Part shown: positions 33,035-44,721 of the stretch, piece after piece | Numbering within the stretch: position 1 is the stretch's first letter | How the letters are laid out: each line of letters starts with the position of its first letter | NCBI RefSeq assembly: GCF_029227915.1 | Contig: NC_079877.1 | Location: 15,362,851-15,426,850, forward strand | Length of the DNA stretch: 64,000 nt | DNA from: Hydractinia symbiolongicarpus | Lineage: Eukaryota > Cnidaria > Hydrozoa > Anthoathecata > Hydractiniidae | Direction of reading: 5' to 3' | The notes under the pieces: model-generated | The model's input: only the letters and a program-made list of their open reading frames with translations | Told to the model about the DNA's origin: nothing | The model's database searches: none | Made by a program: the position numbers and the translations under genes

Positions 33035-33715
33035 TATATATATAAAAATCAGCAATCAAATAAAAGGCTTTATTAATACTACAATTAAAGAACTATTAAA
33101 TGCTATGCACATGTGTATAATATAAGTATATGAAGGTTTCAAAATCTATTTACAATAGAATTTCTATGTGATGAAATGTTACAATACAAAGAAAGCAATA
33201 AAATAAAGCGAATAGTAATGTCTGCCTGTCTGTAACATGCAAAGTAGATTATATTTTTACCATTTTCTTTAAAATCCCCTCTAAAAATGTTCCGTATTTT
33301 ATGAACGTTTTGTTTACGATTTTAACTGTCTAGAAAAAATCATGTGATAAAATAAAGTGATTTCATTAGTTAAGAATTCAATTGCATGCTAATATCAATT
33401 TAGCGTGACGAGTGCTTTGTTATAAATTATTGTACAGATAAAGTCACAGGCAAATAACGTTATTATTGTTGTGTATTTTGTTCGAAAGTTTTAATTCATT
33501 GTTCATATTTTTTTATTGAAATTCACAACAACACTTTGTGATATAAAACATAAATAAATTTTAAATGTTCTTGAGTGGATTCCTCTAGAGGTTTTCGTTT
33601 AAAACTTTTTTCACCCTTCTTAATGCAATTGTTAACAAACATTTTGGTGATAAAAAGCACAATAAATTTTAAAAGATATTTAACGGGTTTAAATAACTAG
33701 TAAACTAATAACAAA

Positions 33716-34166
33716 CTAAATAGATAGACTACAACTTAGGTGCCAGACCTGCTTGTGAAAAAAGTGATGTTGCCAACCTACATACAAACCTTCTTTCACA
33801 TTTAATTGATATTTGGTTGGCGCATAGTCTATAATAGAAAAAAAAGATTCATTACAACTGTTTTTGAAATCCAAATTATTTTTATGATGCTTGTAGACAT
33901 GGGAACTCTTGTCACACATTAAATGTTCCTTAACTCTAGTAGCAAAATGTCTGGTCGTTTGACCAATGTAACTAGTATTACAGCTAGCACAATTAAATTT
34001 GTAACCTATATTAGATTTAAGGGAACAAGGAATAGAATCTTTTACATTGAAACAAGAACCAATTTTGAAATTTTGAAATATTAAAGGGATGTCTACATCT
34101 GATTTACAATGCCTTGTAACTAATTTACTCGATTTGGCTCTAGTAAAAATTGATGCTTGCTTATGT
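33716..34166 (-). pseudogene. Penelope-like element 3' fragment with GIY-YIG endonuclease
   Basis: About 150 codons readable on the minus strand in one frame. It begins within the linker (KSSKLVTRHCKSDVDIPLIF), then SIPCSLKSNIGYKFNCASC, CNTSYIGQTTRHFATRVKEHL (GIY-YIG core with the R and E-H residues present) and HVYKHHKNN...FSIIDYAPTKYQLNVKEGLY at the C-terminus. Upstream of about 34,170 a stop and unrelated sequence mark 5' truncation, as is usual for these retroelements. It belongs to a subfamily different from the 9,554-10,480 copy. Confidence 0.72.
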
Positions 34167-34459
34167 TAGGCAATTTGAAATATTAAAACAAGAAGCCCTG
34201 GGAGCTCTAAGAATTTCCGCGCGCTACCAAAATATTTGATGAAAACCTGCTAATTCGTTGTGTTATTGTGCCAAACGTTCGAAGGGGTTTGGTGCATGAA
34301 CCTCTGAAGATAAAGCACACCAGTGACATTATATCTTACAACAAACGCAAACAAAACGAAAGGTGTCATAATAAACTCACATTTTAAAAGAAATTGCTAA
34401 CAAAAAATACAGCCTATCATTCATGGTTGAAAGTCTTGCGATTGAAACGTTTATGGTCT

Positions 34460-34795
34460 TAAACGGCATTAGTTGACAAAAAATCAAAATTTTGATGTCA
34501 CCATCATGTTCAGCATACTTTTTTTTTAACTGTGTCATTTTTGGATAAATTTTGGCCTGAAATGACATTAAGGTGACAAAAAATACTTTGTACCATCATC
34601 ATTTTTAGCATACTTTTTTTGTTAACTTTGCCAATTTTTGTTGAAAATGAAGTAGTTTTAATTTTTGGACCAATTTTGGCCTAAAATGACATTTTGGTAA
34701 CAAGAAATCAAAATTTTGATGTCACCATCATGTTCAGCATACTTTATTTGTTTACTGTGCCAAATTTTGTCGAAAAAATACCAATTTTGGCCTGA
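34460..34795. repeat. Imperfect tandem repeat, about three units of 110-130 bp
   Basis: Recurring words: (T/A)CAAAATTTTGATGTCACCATCATG, TTCAGCATACTTT, TG(T/C)CA and CCAATTTTGGCCTGAAA(T/C)G. Two copies are close, the middle one is diverged. It is non-coding. A simple AAT-rich run follows at about 34,975-35,060. Confidence 0.6.
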
Positions 34796-35232
34796 AACGT
34801 CAAAACGAGACTTCGCAGTAGTTAAGGAGCTTGGGTACGAAGCTTACATCTGTGACGGAGGAATGTGAAATCCCAGGGTCGATTTTTTCTCAAAAAATGC
34901 TCCGAAAGAAAAAAACGACGGTTTTAAAGAATTTCCTACGCCTTCGGGCGCGGAAATTCAATTACTTTAATAAGGGTAATAATAAAATAAATAATAGAAT
35001 AATAATAAGATAAACAATAAATAATAAAATAATAAGAGTAATTTGAAATATTAAGTATTACTTTAATAAGGGAACTAAGTACAAAAATAGTTACATTTTT
35101 GAAACATACAACGAGATTAATAGCAGTCTCAGCACTTGCGCCGTGTAACGGTGGTGGACTTAAAAAAGGAATGAAAAACTTGGCGGGATTTTTCAATTCG
35201 TCAAATTATTGAAACCGAAATTTTAATTAGCA

Positions 35233-35280
35233 TTTGGAACAAGCTACGTTTGGAACAAGCTACGTGTGGAACAAGCTACG
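35233..35280. repeat. 16-bp tandem repeat, three copies
   Basis: Three consecutive copies of TTTGGAACAAGCTACG; the third has TG for TT at its start. Confidence 0.8.
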
Positions 35281-35289
35281 TACACAAAT

Positions 35290-38200
35290 GGAATGCGTTT
35301 GGTTTTGCTATTCCTGGTAATACAATCAGAGTTAAGCCAAAACAAGAGTCAAGTGGAATTCACACACTATAAGGAATTCAAGGAACACCAAAGTATGCGG
35401 AAATTTAGATAAAATGTTTTATTTTCCAGAAAGTTTTGGCTATCGAAAATGTGGAAAAATTATCAATAGCGATCTTATTGACAGCCTTCTTCAAGAAATA
35501 AATGTACATGAGGATGCTGGCCATGTTTTTCATGACTGCGACGAAAAACTAGTTTTAACTATGTCATTGGACAGTTGGTCTACACTATGGTTAGAGGCAA
35601 GACCAAGATACGATAATAGTATTTCTGCAGTAATATAGCTTATTTTTGTTATATACAGACAATGAAAGTAAGCTAATGTAAATACATTAAAAGCCGTGCT
35701 AAAAATTAACCAAAACAACAAACAGAATAATTAGATCCGGTTTCCACTCGAAACTTTTTCAGAAAATTGTTTACGCTTTTTTCGCAAAGAGTTAAGTTAA
35801 GAATTTTATGTGCTAAAATTCCCGCAAAACCAAGCAAATGACAATCCTTTGCCTTTAAAATATTCAAGTGGATATTCACCAAAACGTACTAAAAAATATC
35901 AAATCAACAAAAGATACAAGTTTAAAGTACAAAAACAACATGAATTTTTTATTTTGTAAAACTAAGTACCAATGAAAAGTGAAATTTTGAAGCTGGCTAT
36001 AAGCAATGTGAGATACAAAAAAAGAACCTGGTTCATCACCTACCTGCTTTAAAACAACATTCAACAAAATCTGGAAAGGTTGTTTCAAGTTTTACTGAAG
36101 TATTTAAAGACGTTTTCAAATTCAAACCGCCGGCGGATATTAAATGACCTTCACCAACCTCAAGTACACACTGTTTTATCATTTTGTGATTTCTTTGCGA
36201 TAATCTAAAATGTTCTCTTCTATAATTATCAAATCAGTTTCTAACAGATCTTTAGCATTTTCACATTCTTTGTATGCATACTTAAAAATGACTCTATCGT
36301 TCTTATACTTTAAACACTGATCTGGATGTGCTTCAATTACTGTGAATGGAAATCATTTTATTGCATATGGAGCACCAACCATATTTCACATTGCCAGTAC
36401 CACTTGTTCATCATGTATAGAATCAGCATCAGCACTAGATTCTAGACTAAGCAAAAGTTGATCATGGTCTGCATGCTTAACTTAGATCCTCTAACACAAT
36501 GAAGCAATCCTTGTTATTTCCCTCTTATAATTCCAACATTAATAACAGCATTTTGTCGGATTTCATATATATTTTCGGATTTAGAATGTATTTGGGAATG
36601 ACCCTTTTCCACGTCCGCAAATAACCACTATCAATAGCACAAGGGAAAACACATAAAAATAGATGTTAGCAATACATGAAAACATTTTAGGGCAATATGC
36701 AATGGTACCCCGACAAATACCTTCGTCTACAACAGCTTATTGAAGAGTATAACCTATACTTCATACTAATCAAACAACCTAGGGTAGCATGCTTACATGG
36801 AATTTTGCCTATATGCTTCTCTCTAAAAGTTTGACAGACAAACTTGAGTTTATACTGACTTATGTGTTTCCTTACGTATCACTAAGCAGGTTCAGATAGA
36901 ATAATGGATCACATGAACCTACATTCCTCATTACAACTGTGTGCACCTGCGTATGACCGTATGCAATGTGAAAGTCTAGTTTTTTATACTAAGAAAGATC
37001 AAAGAGATCTAGCGAAACATTGAAAAAGAGGTAATGAAACTTTTATGTATAACGATGATTATCTGCGGACGCGAAACCGCCACATCAGGTGTAGGAATCC
37101 TAGTACGCGTACTCATTTAAGGTATTGCACTACAGAGAAGACTAGGACAAGCATGATCGAGGAATATTTTCAAGCGACTAGGCGCAAAGTTACACAACCA
37201 CAAATGCATAATGCTACTCGTAGATTCTAAATGGAACTCTACCGTAGATCTCATTTCTAAGGCCTTCAAAAATGAAGTCGTAAATGATCATGAATTTGTT
37301 TATGGAGGAGAGAAGCGGGATATATTACTAATGGGACAGTTGCTGCAAAAATCTTGAAAAAAATAAGTGTAAGGAGTAAGTGGCGAAAGGGCATCAAGAT
37401 GGTAAGAACAGAGGCATTAAAACTAATTTAATTTTTACATGTGGATCCAATTATGTGCCCATGGTCTGTGTTGAAGCATACTTCAACTTGACATTTTGTT
37501 TTTCCTTTTCTATGATAACTTGCTGCCTCTTTCTTCAGGTTGTTAATATGGTTGGTTGCCGTAATATTTTTTTTATTTCACTACCATTAAAGCACCTGAG
37601 TTCCCAAATTTAGTCATCTTCAAATGAAATGTTTTTAACAAAATTTCAACTTTCAAAGGGTACATGGACAAAGACCGTCAACCGCCATTTGTATTTAATA
37701 AAATACAGGGTTTTAAAATTTTTAGTGTGAGCCGCTTCAGCGTATTAGTACAGGAAAACTGTAGCACACACCCAATGGAGCACAATGGTGTTTTGAAAAA
37801 ATAACTTTCCCACACACTTTTGTTAACTATAAGCTGGGCATTTAAACTGAAAATACGCAGCCAACTAGTTCTGCTACGTTTTGCATGTGTAGTTAGATCT
37901 CTTTATTAAAAATATTCAAGGCAAAGTTTTTTACAAGCCAAAAATAGAATTTAATCCCGTATATATTTGGTTAAAGAATAAGTACGTACAGTTGTTTTTT
38001 AAACAAGATATACCTCAAAAACACTACTTCAGAACTAAAATGACCTTTGTTAGCGTAAGCCTGATGGTTAGGCGTTACTTCGTCGTCATGCTTAGATTGT
38101 GTAGAACGTTGATTGTTCATTAGCAAGAATTGGGCATCCAGATTGGACAAATAGGCGTGAGCGGTCAATACAAAGTCGGTAAAAATTGGGTTCCAAAAAA

Positions 38201-38560
38201 AGCTGCGCGAATCCGCTGCTCCAGTACAATTATGACAGGAACAGACATCATCAAGTATTATTAATATAGAGAATATATTAATAGATAAGCCCCAAAGTGG
38301 TATCTTTTGATCGATATGAAGTTGCAACACTGCAAAACCTATATCGAATTTTTTTCATAAAAAGCACTTATCATGGCTAAATAATATAAAAATTCACCTA
38401 AATAATAATAGCTAAATAATATAAAAATCTAAGATTAGGTAAATGAAATGTCAAATGATATAGGAACCGTATACTTCCAGCTTAGCAGAGATATTTTAAC
38501 ATCTGCAAAAACAGAAGTACATATACTAGCAGCTCTCAGCCTTTCTCGTTAGCCTTTTTT
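35290..38560. other. Stretch with only weak coding traces
   Basis: No gene is recognised. A trace of coding on the minus strand (about 36,490-36,180) reads SLESSADADSIHDEQVV and FTVIEAHPDQCLKYKNDR with two stops, and may be an old transposase or host exon. Frames at 35,414-35,638 and 37,045-37,230 have no family resemblance I can name. Confidence 0.35.
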
Positions 38561-38623
38561 ATATTTCGCTTATATTAAGCAAATCTGTGATATCAAAGAT
38601 TGTAATATTGTATTTTAATGTAG

Positions 38624-38980
38624 CTTTCGGAGGAGCAGTTGAACCTAAAGCATCAAATGTAACAGTAATGCGTGGTGAAATGCTAGAAATAAGTTGGACA
38701 GTAAGTCCCGCAAGTGGTGAACGTGTCACTAGTTTGCAAGTATATGTGTTGCCCAACATCACTTCTGAAATATTAACTGGTAGCAGTCCACTTGTGTCAG
38801 TTTATGGAGAAACTGTATTTGGTGTTGGTAGATTGTCTGCTACATTTGATGGCTCGACATACAAGTTGATGTTAAAGAATTTAAGTTACGCTGATAGTGT
38901 AACATTTCAACTTTTTACAATTTTTGTCATTGGCATTCAATCTGATATCAAAACATCCGAAATTCAGGTTACTGTAATTA
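38624..38980 (+). CDS. Ig-like domain exon (phase 1-1), allorecognition-type candidate
   Basis: An acceptor (TTTTAATGTAG) ends at 38,623 and a donor (GTAAGTTG) starts at 38,981. The exon is 357 bp, a multiple of three, and symmetrical in phase 1, the rule for Ig-domain exons. It encodes about 119 residues with V-set-like strand spacing: NVTVMRGEMLEISWTV (B-C strands, Trp present), LQVYVLPNITSEIL, YGETVFGVGRLSATFDGS, YKLMLKNLSYADSVTFQLF (E-F strands) and EIQVTVI (G strand). Two N-x-(S/T) sites are visible. Both canonical Ig cysteines are absent (Ile and Gln/Phe instead). Cysteine-poor Ig-like domains are reported for the hydrozoan Alr allorecognition family; the link is by pattern, not alignment. 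Flanking exons were not found. Confidence 0.6.
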
Positions 38981-39139
38981 GTAAGTTGTTTTGGTTTTAT
39001 TCTTTCTTTTGTTTGTTTGTTACTATCTCGCCTACGAGGATAGAATTGGTTTAAAACTCCTACCTAACTAACTGACCATGTCCCAAATGGTCAATTGCAA
39101 CGTTAATAACGAGATTTTTTAAAGCAAATTTTTTTTTAG

Positions 39140-39222
39140 AAAAGCTGCCTTCGGGTGGTTTCGAACCCAAGACCTCTGGCTTCACGTTACGATACCTTAG
39201 CCAACTGACCCATTACGCCTTG
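39140..39222 (-). repeat. tRNA-like segment (tRNA-derived SINE head or pseudogene)
   Basis: On the minus strand GGGTCAGTTGGCTAAGGTATC resembles an A box/D arm, and CTTGGGTTCGAAACCACC resembles a B box/T arm; the spacing is as in tRNA. The acceptor stem does not close cleanly, so it is not called a working tRNA. It lies about 160 bp after the Ig exon, in a presumed intron. Confidence 0.5.
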
Positions 39223-39224
39223 AG

Positions 39225-40480
39225 TACAAAAATTAATTTGACGACTTTGATATTGATCATTTGCAAAAGCGGTTCCACGTCTGGCGAATTAACGCCTTAA
39301 TTTTGTTAAATGATTCCTCTCAACTACACAAGGTTGTGTTGTGACTTTCAAATTCTAAGGATAATCCTAATGATTTTCCCATTATAAGGATTTCGTAAGA
39401 ATTTTTAAGTGGTATCTCGGCCGAAAAAAAAAACAAAATTAGTTAAATGTGGCACATTGCAGCCCTTGCAACAAACATTGCATGTCACTATACAAAGTTT
39501 TGTTGTTATAAGAATTTCTAAAACATATATATAAGAAAAGGAAATGGAAAAAGAATTTAAAAGAGCTAGGAAATTTACATAAAAAAGTGAGTGACATAAC
39601 ATTATTTAATTAACCAAGCATCATACGTTTGCATCTGGTTGGACAGACTATAATTTCTTTAAATCCTTCACAACACTAGCTATTTTCAAATCAAACAAGG
39701 CGAACCTCTACCCGGCACAATGTCTAATCCAATCCAGAAATAGTTCATTTTGGGCAGAAAATGAACTATTTCAATCACTAATCGCTCTCAATATTGAAGC
39801 TTTAGATGGACCTCCCATTTTCCACGTCCTCCGCCAGCCTTTAGGCCAAACATGTTGATGCAAGTCATGGATGACACGTTTCCACGTGTTTATTATTAAA
39901 AGCCCATAATGTTATGTCACTCACTTAGGTAGTTGCAAATTTTATATGGAAACCGTTACTACATTGCTGGCGTCAGCATTTTTGTGTGAGGTTATTGCAT
40001 TTTTTTACCCATTTTGTTATTTCATTGTAATATTAAGTAACAGGTTTTCGATATTGACATCTTCGATATTGTACAGTGTTACGTCAACATCCTCTTTATT
40101 TATTGATTTTTAACTCACAACTAACAACTAACGGGTCATGGGCAGACCTAAATCATAATATACACAACTACCTCCATTATGCGTAATATACTCCTGATAC
40201 CAGTACCAGCATGATAATTTCGATCGTATTCTACCTGCCACCACTAAGAGCCCACAGTCAGCGCATTGTTGTTCCATCACTTTATCTTATATTTATCCCG
40301 AAACATAAGATTCGCATGTAACTTACCTCTGGTTGTCGCGTTTTACCGCTCCGCTCCACAACTTTTCAAGATCCTCCTTTTCATCCTCTGAAAAGCTCCA
40401 GTGTATAACTCTGTCGCAATGCCAGGTCAACGGAAGCAGCTCGTTTATAATTTTAGTGTTTCCCGCTTTCCTCTGGCGAT
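39225..40480. other. AT-rich stretch without recognisable gene
   Basis: No supported coding or repeat structure on either strand. Confidence 0.4.
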
Positions 40481-40519
40481 GGTCATTAAGCCTCGGTGAT
40501 AGGCATCGAGCAATTCAGG

Positions 40520-41160
40520 CTGATCCTCAAGGTGTTGTGGTACATGTCCTGAGTAACAAACCAGTCCGGGACATAGCTGAACACTTCAACGGCTTTGCTA
40601 CACATCTTGAGTCTTGAACTTATCTGGGACATACTTGAGCAGCCATGGTTTCCCTTCAAACCATTTTGGATGCACCAGTCTTGAACTTGTTTTGGAGATA
40701 CTTGAGCATACAAGGTTTTTCTTCAACAACTTTGAAGCACATGTCCTGAGTCTTGAGATGATCCGGTACATGCTCGAACATCTCAGGTTCTTCTTCAAAA
40801 CAGCTCTGATGCACATGTCCTGGGTCTTGAACTGATTTGGGACATACTTGAGTGCATAGGGATTCCCCTCAACGGCTTTTATGCACATGTCCTGAGTCGT
40901 GAACTTATCTGGAACATACTTGAGTCCATAGGTATCCTTTTCAAAGGTTCTGATGCACATGTCCTAAGTTTTGAACTTATCCGGTACATACTTGAGCATG
41001 TCGGACTCCCTTTCGAGACTCTGATGCACATATCCTTCTTCAGTAAATCAGCAAGAGCGTCACGGGTGGCTGCTACTGGCGCTGATACAACACCGTACAG
41101 TTTGCTGATTGCGTTCTTGACCAACTCATGTCTCTTTATTTCTGCGTATGACAGCACTGT
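40520..41160 (-). pseudogene. DUF4116-repeat protein, solitary Polinton-related gene (frameshifted)
   Basis: The N-terminus VKNAISKLYGVVSAPVAATRDAL matches the P1 leader at 2,985. It is followed by at least six ~25-residue repeats of the form M-C-I-K-A-V-x-x-N-P-Y-A-L-K-Y-V-P-x-(K/Q)-F-x-T-Q-D, with the last unit ending YVPDWFVTQD. This is the DUF4116 repeat found in virus-like and giant-virus proteins. The repeats run through two frames because of small indels; the DNA repeat (GTATGTCC(C/G)...CATGTCCT) is visible every ~70-75 bp. No other Polinton gene lies within several kb. The function is unknown; the repeats probably form a helical solenoid. Confidence 0.65.
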
Positions 41161-41164
41161 CGGA

Positions 41165-42990
41165 TTTCGTGGGATGACGTCGGGTTTTTGGGGAGACCGA
41201 TTGCGTATGCTTTGATTTTCGCTGATGTCAGCAGTTTCTTTACTCGATTGATGAGGGGTGGCCGCGCAAATACTCAGAAGCGATGCTTGACATGTTTTAG
41301 CTATACCTATACTTATATTAGCACTCTACCTAGCTTCTTTCCGTTAAAAGCTTATACAAAAATATGAAAAAGCCATCCTCTCCCACAAAAATTTACACAA
41401 AATGTAAAAATTCACCAGTTAAGAACACAATAAATTTTCTTCTTTAGTATGATAATCCGAACAAAGAATAAACTTGAATAAAAAAATATCATTTACACAA
41501 AATGTAAAACAGATTGGTTTTTGAGAAACACATCTAAATCAACAAGAACAATTTCATTCAGCCTGTCATTACCCATTAATCTTCCACAAGAAGGTTATAA
41601 AACACATCAAAATTCAGAAAAATCGGTCATTTCAGTATATACAGTCCTCGCCCATCAGGCTACAAAATATAAGAAACAAAAACAATTTCAGTCAGAATTT
41701 TAAGTATTTTTTAATCCCTACAAAATTTTGTAAAATTCTCAACAAAACGAAAACCGTGAAACCATGAAATTTTCTTTTTTTCTTCCAGCAAAAATGACAT
41801 CACATACAGTTATTTCTCCCCAACAATAGTATATATTACAAAATATAAAGACATCAGCTTATACAACAGCTTACACTGAAGTCCGATTCTACAAAAAATT
41901 GTTTTTTCAGTATATATTGCATGTGGTCTATTTCCACACAAGTTTAAACAAAATTTCAAAAAACAGCATTTTGCAACACAAACAATATAAACTGACTTAA
42001 CCATATCATCCTCTCATAAATTTTTTTAACCCAATGTCATAAACCCACGTAAATTTCCAATCAAATGTGAAAAACCTCTTAATGGAATGTCAGAAACAAA
42101 ACAAAAAAATAACTTAACACACAAACTTTAAATTCTATAAAATTTGTTCCACTTGTCATATTGTGGTCCCTTTGTAAAGTTCACAGGGAATGTGAAAAAA
42201 ATTATACTCTATGGGCATAACAATGTGCTACGCCATCCTGAATGTTTAAGAAAGATTTTGTAGCCAGCTTGTTACATCATAATTTGTGTTAAAAAAAGAA
42301 GAGACATGTTAAAGCTAGCTAAACTTGGGATGGAGCCTTAAAGCTACCATTAGCTATCAGCTAACAACGGCTAAGACACCCAATTAAATATACTTAAGCT
42401 GGGGAGACTTTAGCTGACTCTATAGCTAGCCATTCATGCTTAGTGAAACACAATATAAAGAACAGCAATAGTAATGTAAAAATGATAGCAATGAGCTCAA
42501 CAAACAAAGTGTTCCGTTTCTTCAAAATATTAGTTTGTTAGTTAGCTAGCTAACAGCCGTATGTAGCATTTTGAATTTTAAAACAAATACATTAGTTACG
42601 CACCAGGGGTCATTAATTATGTCAAAAATTGTAAACAAATTTAGTTTTTTTTAAAACAAAAGCAGTAAAATATAAAACTCTAAGAGTTTGGAGCTTTGAT
42701 GGATTTTTTCTTTAGAATGGGATTTTTCTTGACAATTTTAAGTGTAGTACAACATAAGAATTGTTTGCCTACTTTCACTTGTTATCCAGAGGTAGCTAAA
42801 AGGAGCTAGCTTTATAACAATTTTAACATAAAAATAAGTAATATTTGCTAGAATAAAAATAGTAATAATTAAGGGTAGCTAGCTAGCTAGGCGGCTGTAG
42901 AATAATCCTTAAAAAACTTCGTTCCTAGCAAAGAATCCTAAAAATGGTGCGTTTAAGATTTGTATATGGCTAAAAAACGTGACAATATAT
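41165..42990. other. Stretch of interspersed non-coding repeat
   Basis: The part 41,343-41,450 (AAAAGCTTATACAAAAATATGAAA..., then AAGAACACA) is similar in direct orientation to 55,203-55,350, so both are copies of a dispersed repeat. GCTAGCTA-rich words recur at 42,310-42,900. No gene is supported. Confidence 0.45.
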
Positions 42991-42999
42991 TTATCTTAA

Positions 43000-43751
43000 C
43001 CCTATTCGGTCCGGGGGGGGGGGGGATTCTGCCCCCCCCTGACGGTTTTTTTTTAATAACTCCTGATTGCTTTGTTATATGGCTATGATACTTACTGAGT
43101 TTTAACATTTATCTATTACACACCTGCATGTAAATTTTTTAGGTCCCATACCTTTCAGAGGCTTTGATATTGGCCATTCCTCGAAACTACCCCTAAATAT
43201 CTCTATGAAATCCTTATAATGGAGAAAATATAATAACTCCTGTTAGGATTATTCTTAGAACTTGAAACTTGCAACACACCTTTGTTTCATTAAGAAGAAT
43301 CATTTTGAATAATTTGAACACGTGACTAATCCGATTTCCCGATTTTGTCGGATTTTACCCGAAAATCGAAAAAAAACGGATTTTCGGGCAATTTTTGGCA
43401 ATTTTTTATCCGATCCATGTAAAAACTGGAAGATATGTTAAATAACTTTTATTTAGCTTTCAGAAACTTCAAACAGAATGTAAAAATTCGCTCTAGAACA
43501 AAAGTAATTATATTTTAAGCAGATTGTGGCATTTTTAAAAATTTTCAAGCTTTTGATGACGTCACAGAAAATGTGCTGACGCAAGCAAATTTTTTTTGGC
43601 GCCATTTTGTTCCTTTTATGACGTACTATAAGTGTGCCAAGTTTGATTCAATATGATCAACCCTATGAAAAGTTATTGAGGGGGGGGGCGGAATCCGCCC
43701 CCCCCCCCCCCCCGGTCATAGTATGTTCGAAAAACCCCGGACCGAATAGGG
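43000..43751. mobile_element. piggyBac-type MITE, copy 1 (TTAA target)
   Basis: Flanked by TTAA on both sides (42,996-42,999 and 43,752-43,755). The termini are CCCTATTCGGTCCGGGG and CCCCGGACCGAATAGGG, exact inverted repeats beginning with CCC as in piggyBac. Next to each terminus lies a G-run/C-run palindrome around GG(A/C)...CC. The body has TCCGATTT and TGACGTCAC words and no coding capacity. A paralogous copy of the flank at 48,24x-48,27x contains a single TTAA (48,253-48,256) with the same bases on both sides, that is, the empty site. Confidence 0.8.
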
Positions 43752-44597
43752 TTAACATGTTAAAACATATGGAAAACAAATAATAAAAAATAAAAAGGTT
43801 TTAAAAGAAAAAAAGGTCAAACAGACCTAGAACCTCACTGACCACGACCACATTCAAAACGGCATGGCTAGGCCGCGAAAATCTTAAATTGGTTTTTCAA
43901 AGAATCAGACGTTTTGATTGTATACTACGCGCAAGCAGTCAAAACAAATACTAAAACTGTCTTATTTGTTTTCTGTTGGGCCCGAGAGAAATTAGCGATT
44001 GTAATCACGGGGGTAATTTTTATTAAAAATAGCGTATTTCAATAATGCATTCATTTTAATCACTTCATTTATCTTTTTGATTAAGGTTAGTAAATGAAAA
44101 TAATTAAATTATTTAAGGTGGTACACCACCAAATAACCTATATCGCAGAGGATTGTCTTTTCTAATGTTAATTAATGAGAATGTCATAACAGGTGACAGT
44201 AGGACAAAATTAAGTCTAAAATTTAGTTGATTGGTTGCCATGGTTACCCGTTGCTAGGTAAAATAGGTGCAAAATATGACATTTTGCTGCTCGACGCTAA
44301 ACCAAATAAGTTAATAACATGCGCTATTTGAAGCGCCTTCTTGGCGGCGTATGTTTCTCAAGGGTCACGTGTAGGGATTGACCGAAACGCATTTTTGTAA
44401 GGCTGACTTGTCACCTAGACAACTGATGCGGTATTTCTTGGACAGAAAAAGGGCGAAAACAGGGCGAAACTGAACAAGGTAACTGAAAGACAAAACTTCG
44501 ATTTAAAAATCGGTTTCAGTTAAGCCCTAGGTTATATTAATGTCTGCATCCACAGATGCATGTGACAGACAAACCCACACGGGTATTATAATATAGA

Positions 44598-44721
44598 CTA
44601 GTCGGTCACCCGTCAAAAAATCCACGGGGTCGATCGTCCTATATATATTGCCTTTGACAAATAACAAAGAGACAAATAGACGCACAAACAGACAGACGGA
44701 ATACGGCTATTATTAAGGAGA
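44598..44721 (-). mobile_element. Helitron-type mini-element, family B (124 bp, minus strand)
   Basis: On the minus strand it starts TCTCCTTAATAATAGCCGTATTCC at 44,721 and ends with hairpin CCCGTGGATTTTTTGACGGG, then TGACCGACTAG at 44,598. It directly adjoins the 3' end of the family C element at 44,722, and its own 3' end is followed directly by another 5'-like TCTATATTATAATACCCG (44,597). Confidence 0.65.

Noticed and set aside
34975-35060. CRISPR-like or regulatory array
   Set aside because: It is a simple AAT-rich run. No CRISPR array occurs in the window and none is expected in animal DNA.
35414-35638. 74-codon plus-strand frame
   Set aside because: Composition is plausible but no motif or homologue is recognised and no splice sites stand out.
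37971-38330. 119-codon minus-strand frame upstream of the Ig exon
   Set aside because: A CHNC and a charged segment look gene-like, but there is no recognised family, no splice context and AT-rich ends; not enough to call.
39140-39222. Functional tRNA gene
   Set aside because: A- and B-box-like words are present but the acceptor stem does not close; kept only as a tRNA-like repeat.
42300-42900. GCTAGCTA clusters as a regulatory or integration site
   Set aside because: The words recur in many places through 42-49 kb within repeats, with no fixed spacing or boundary.
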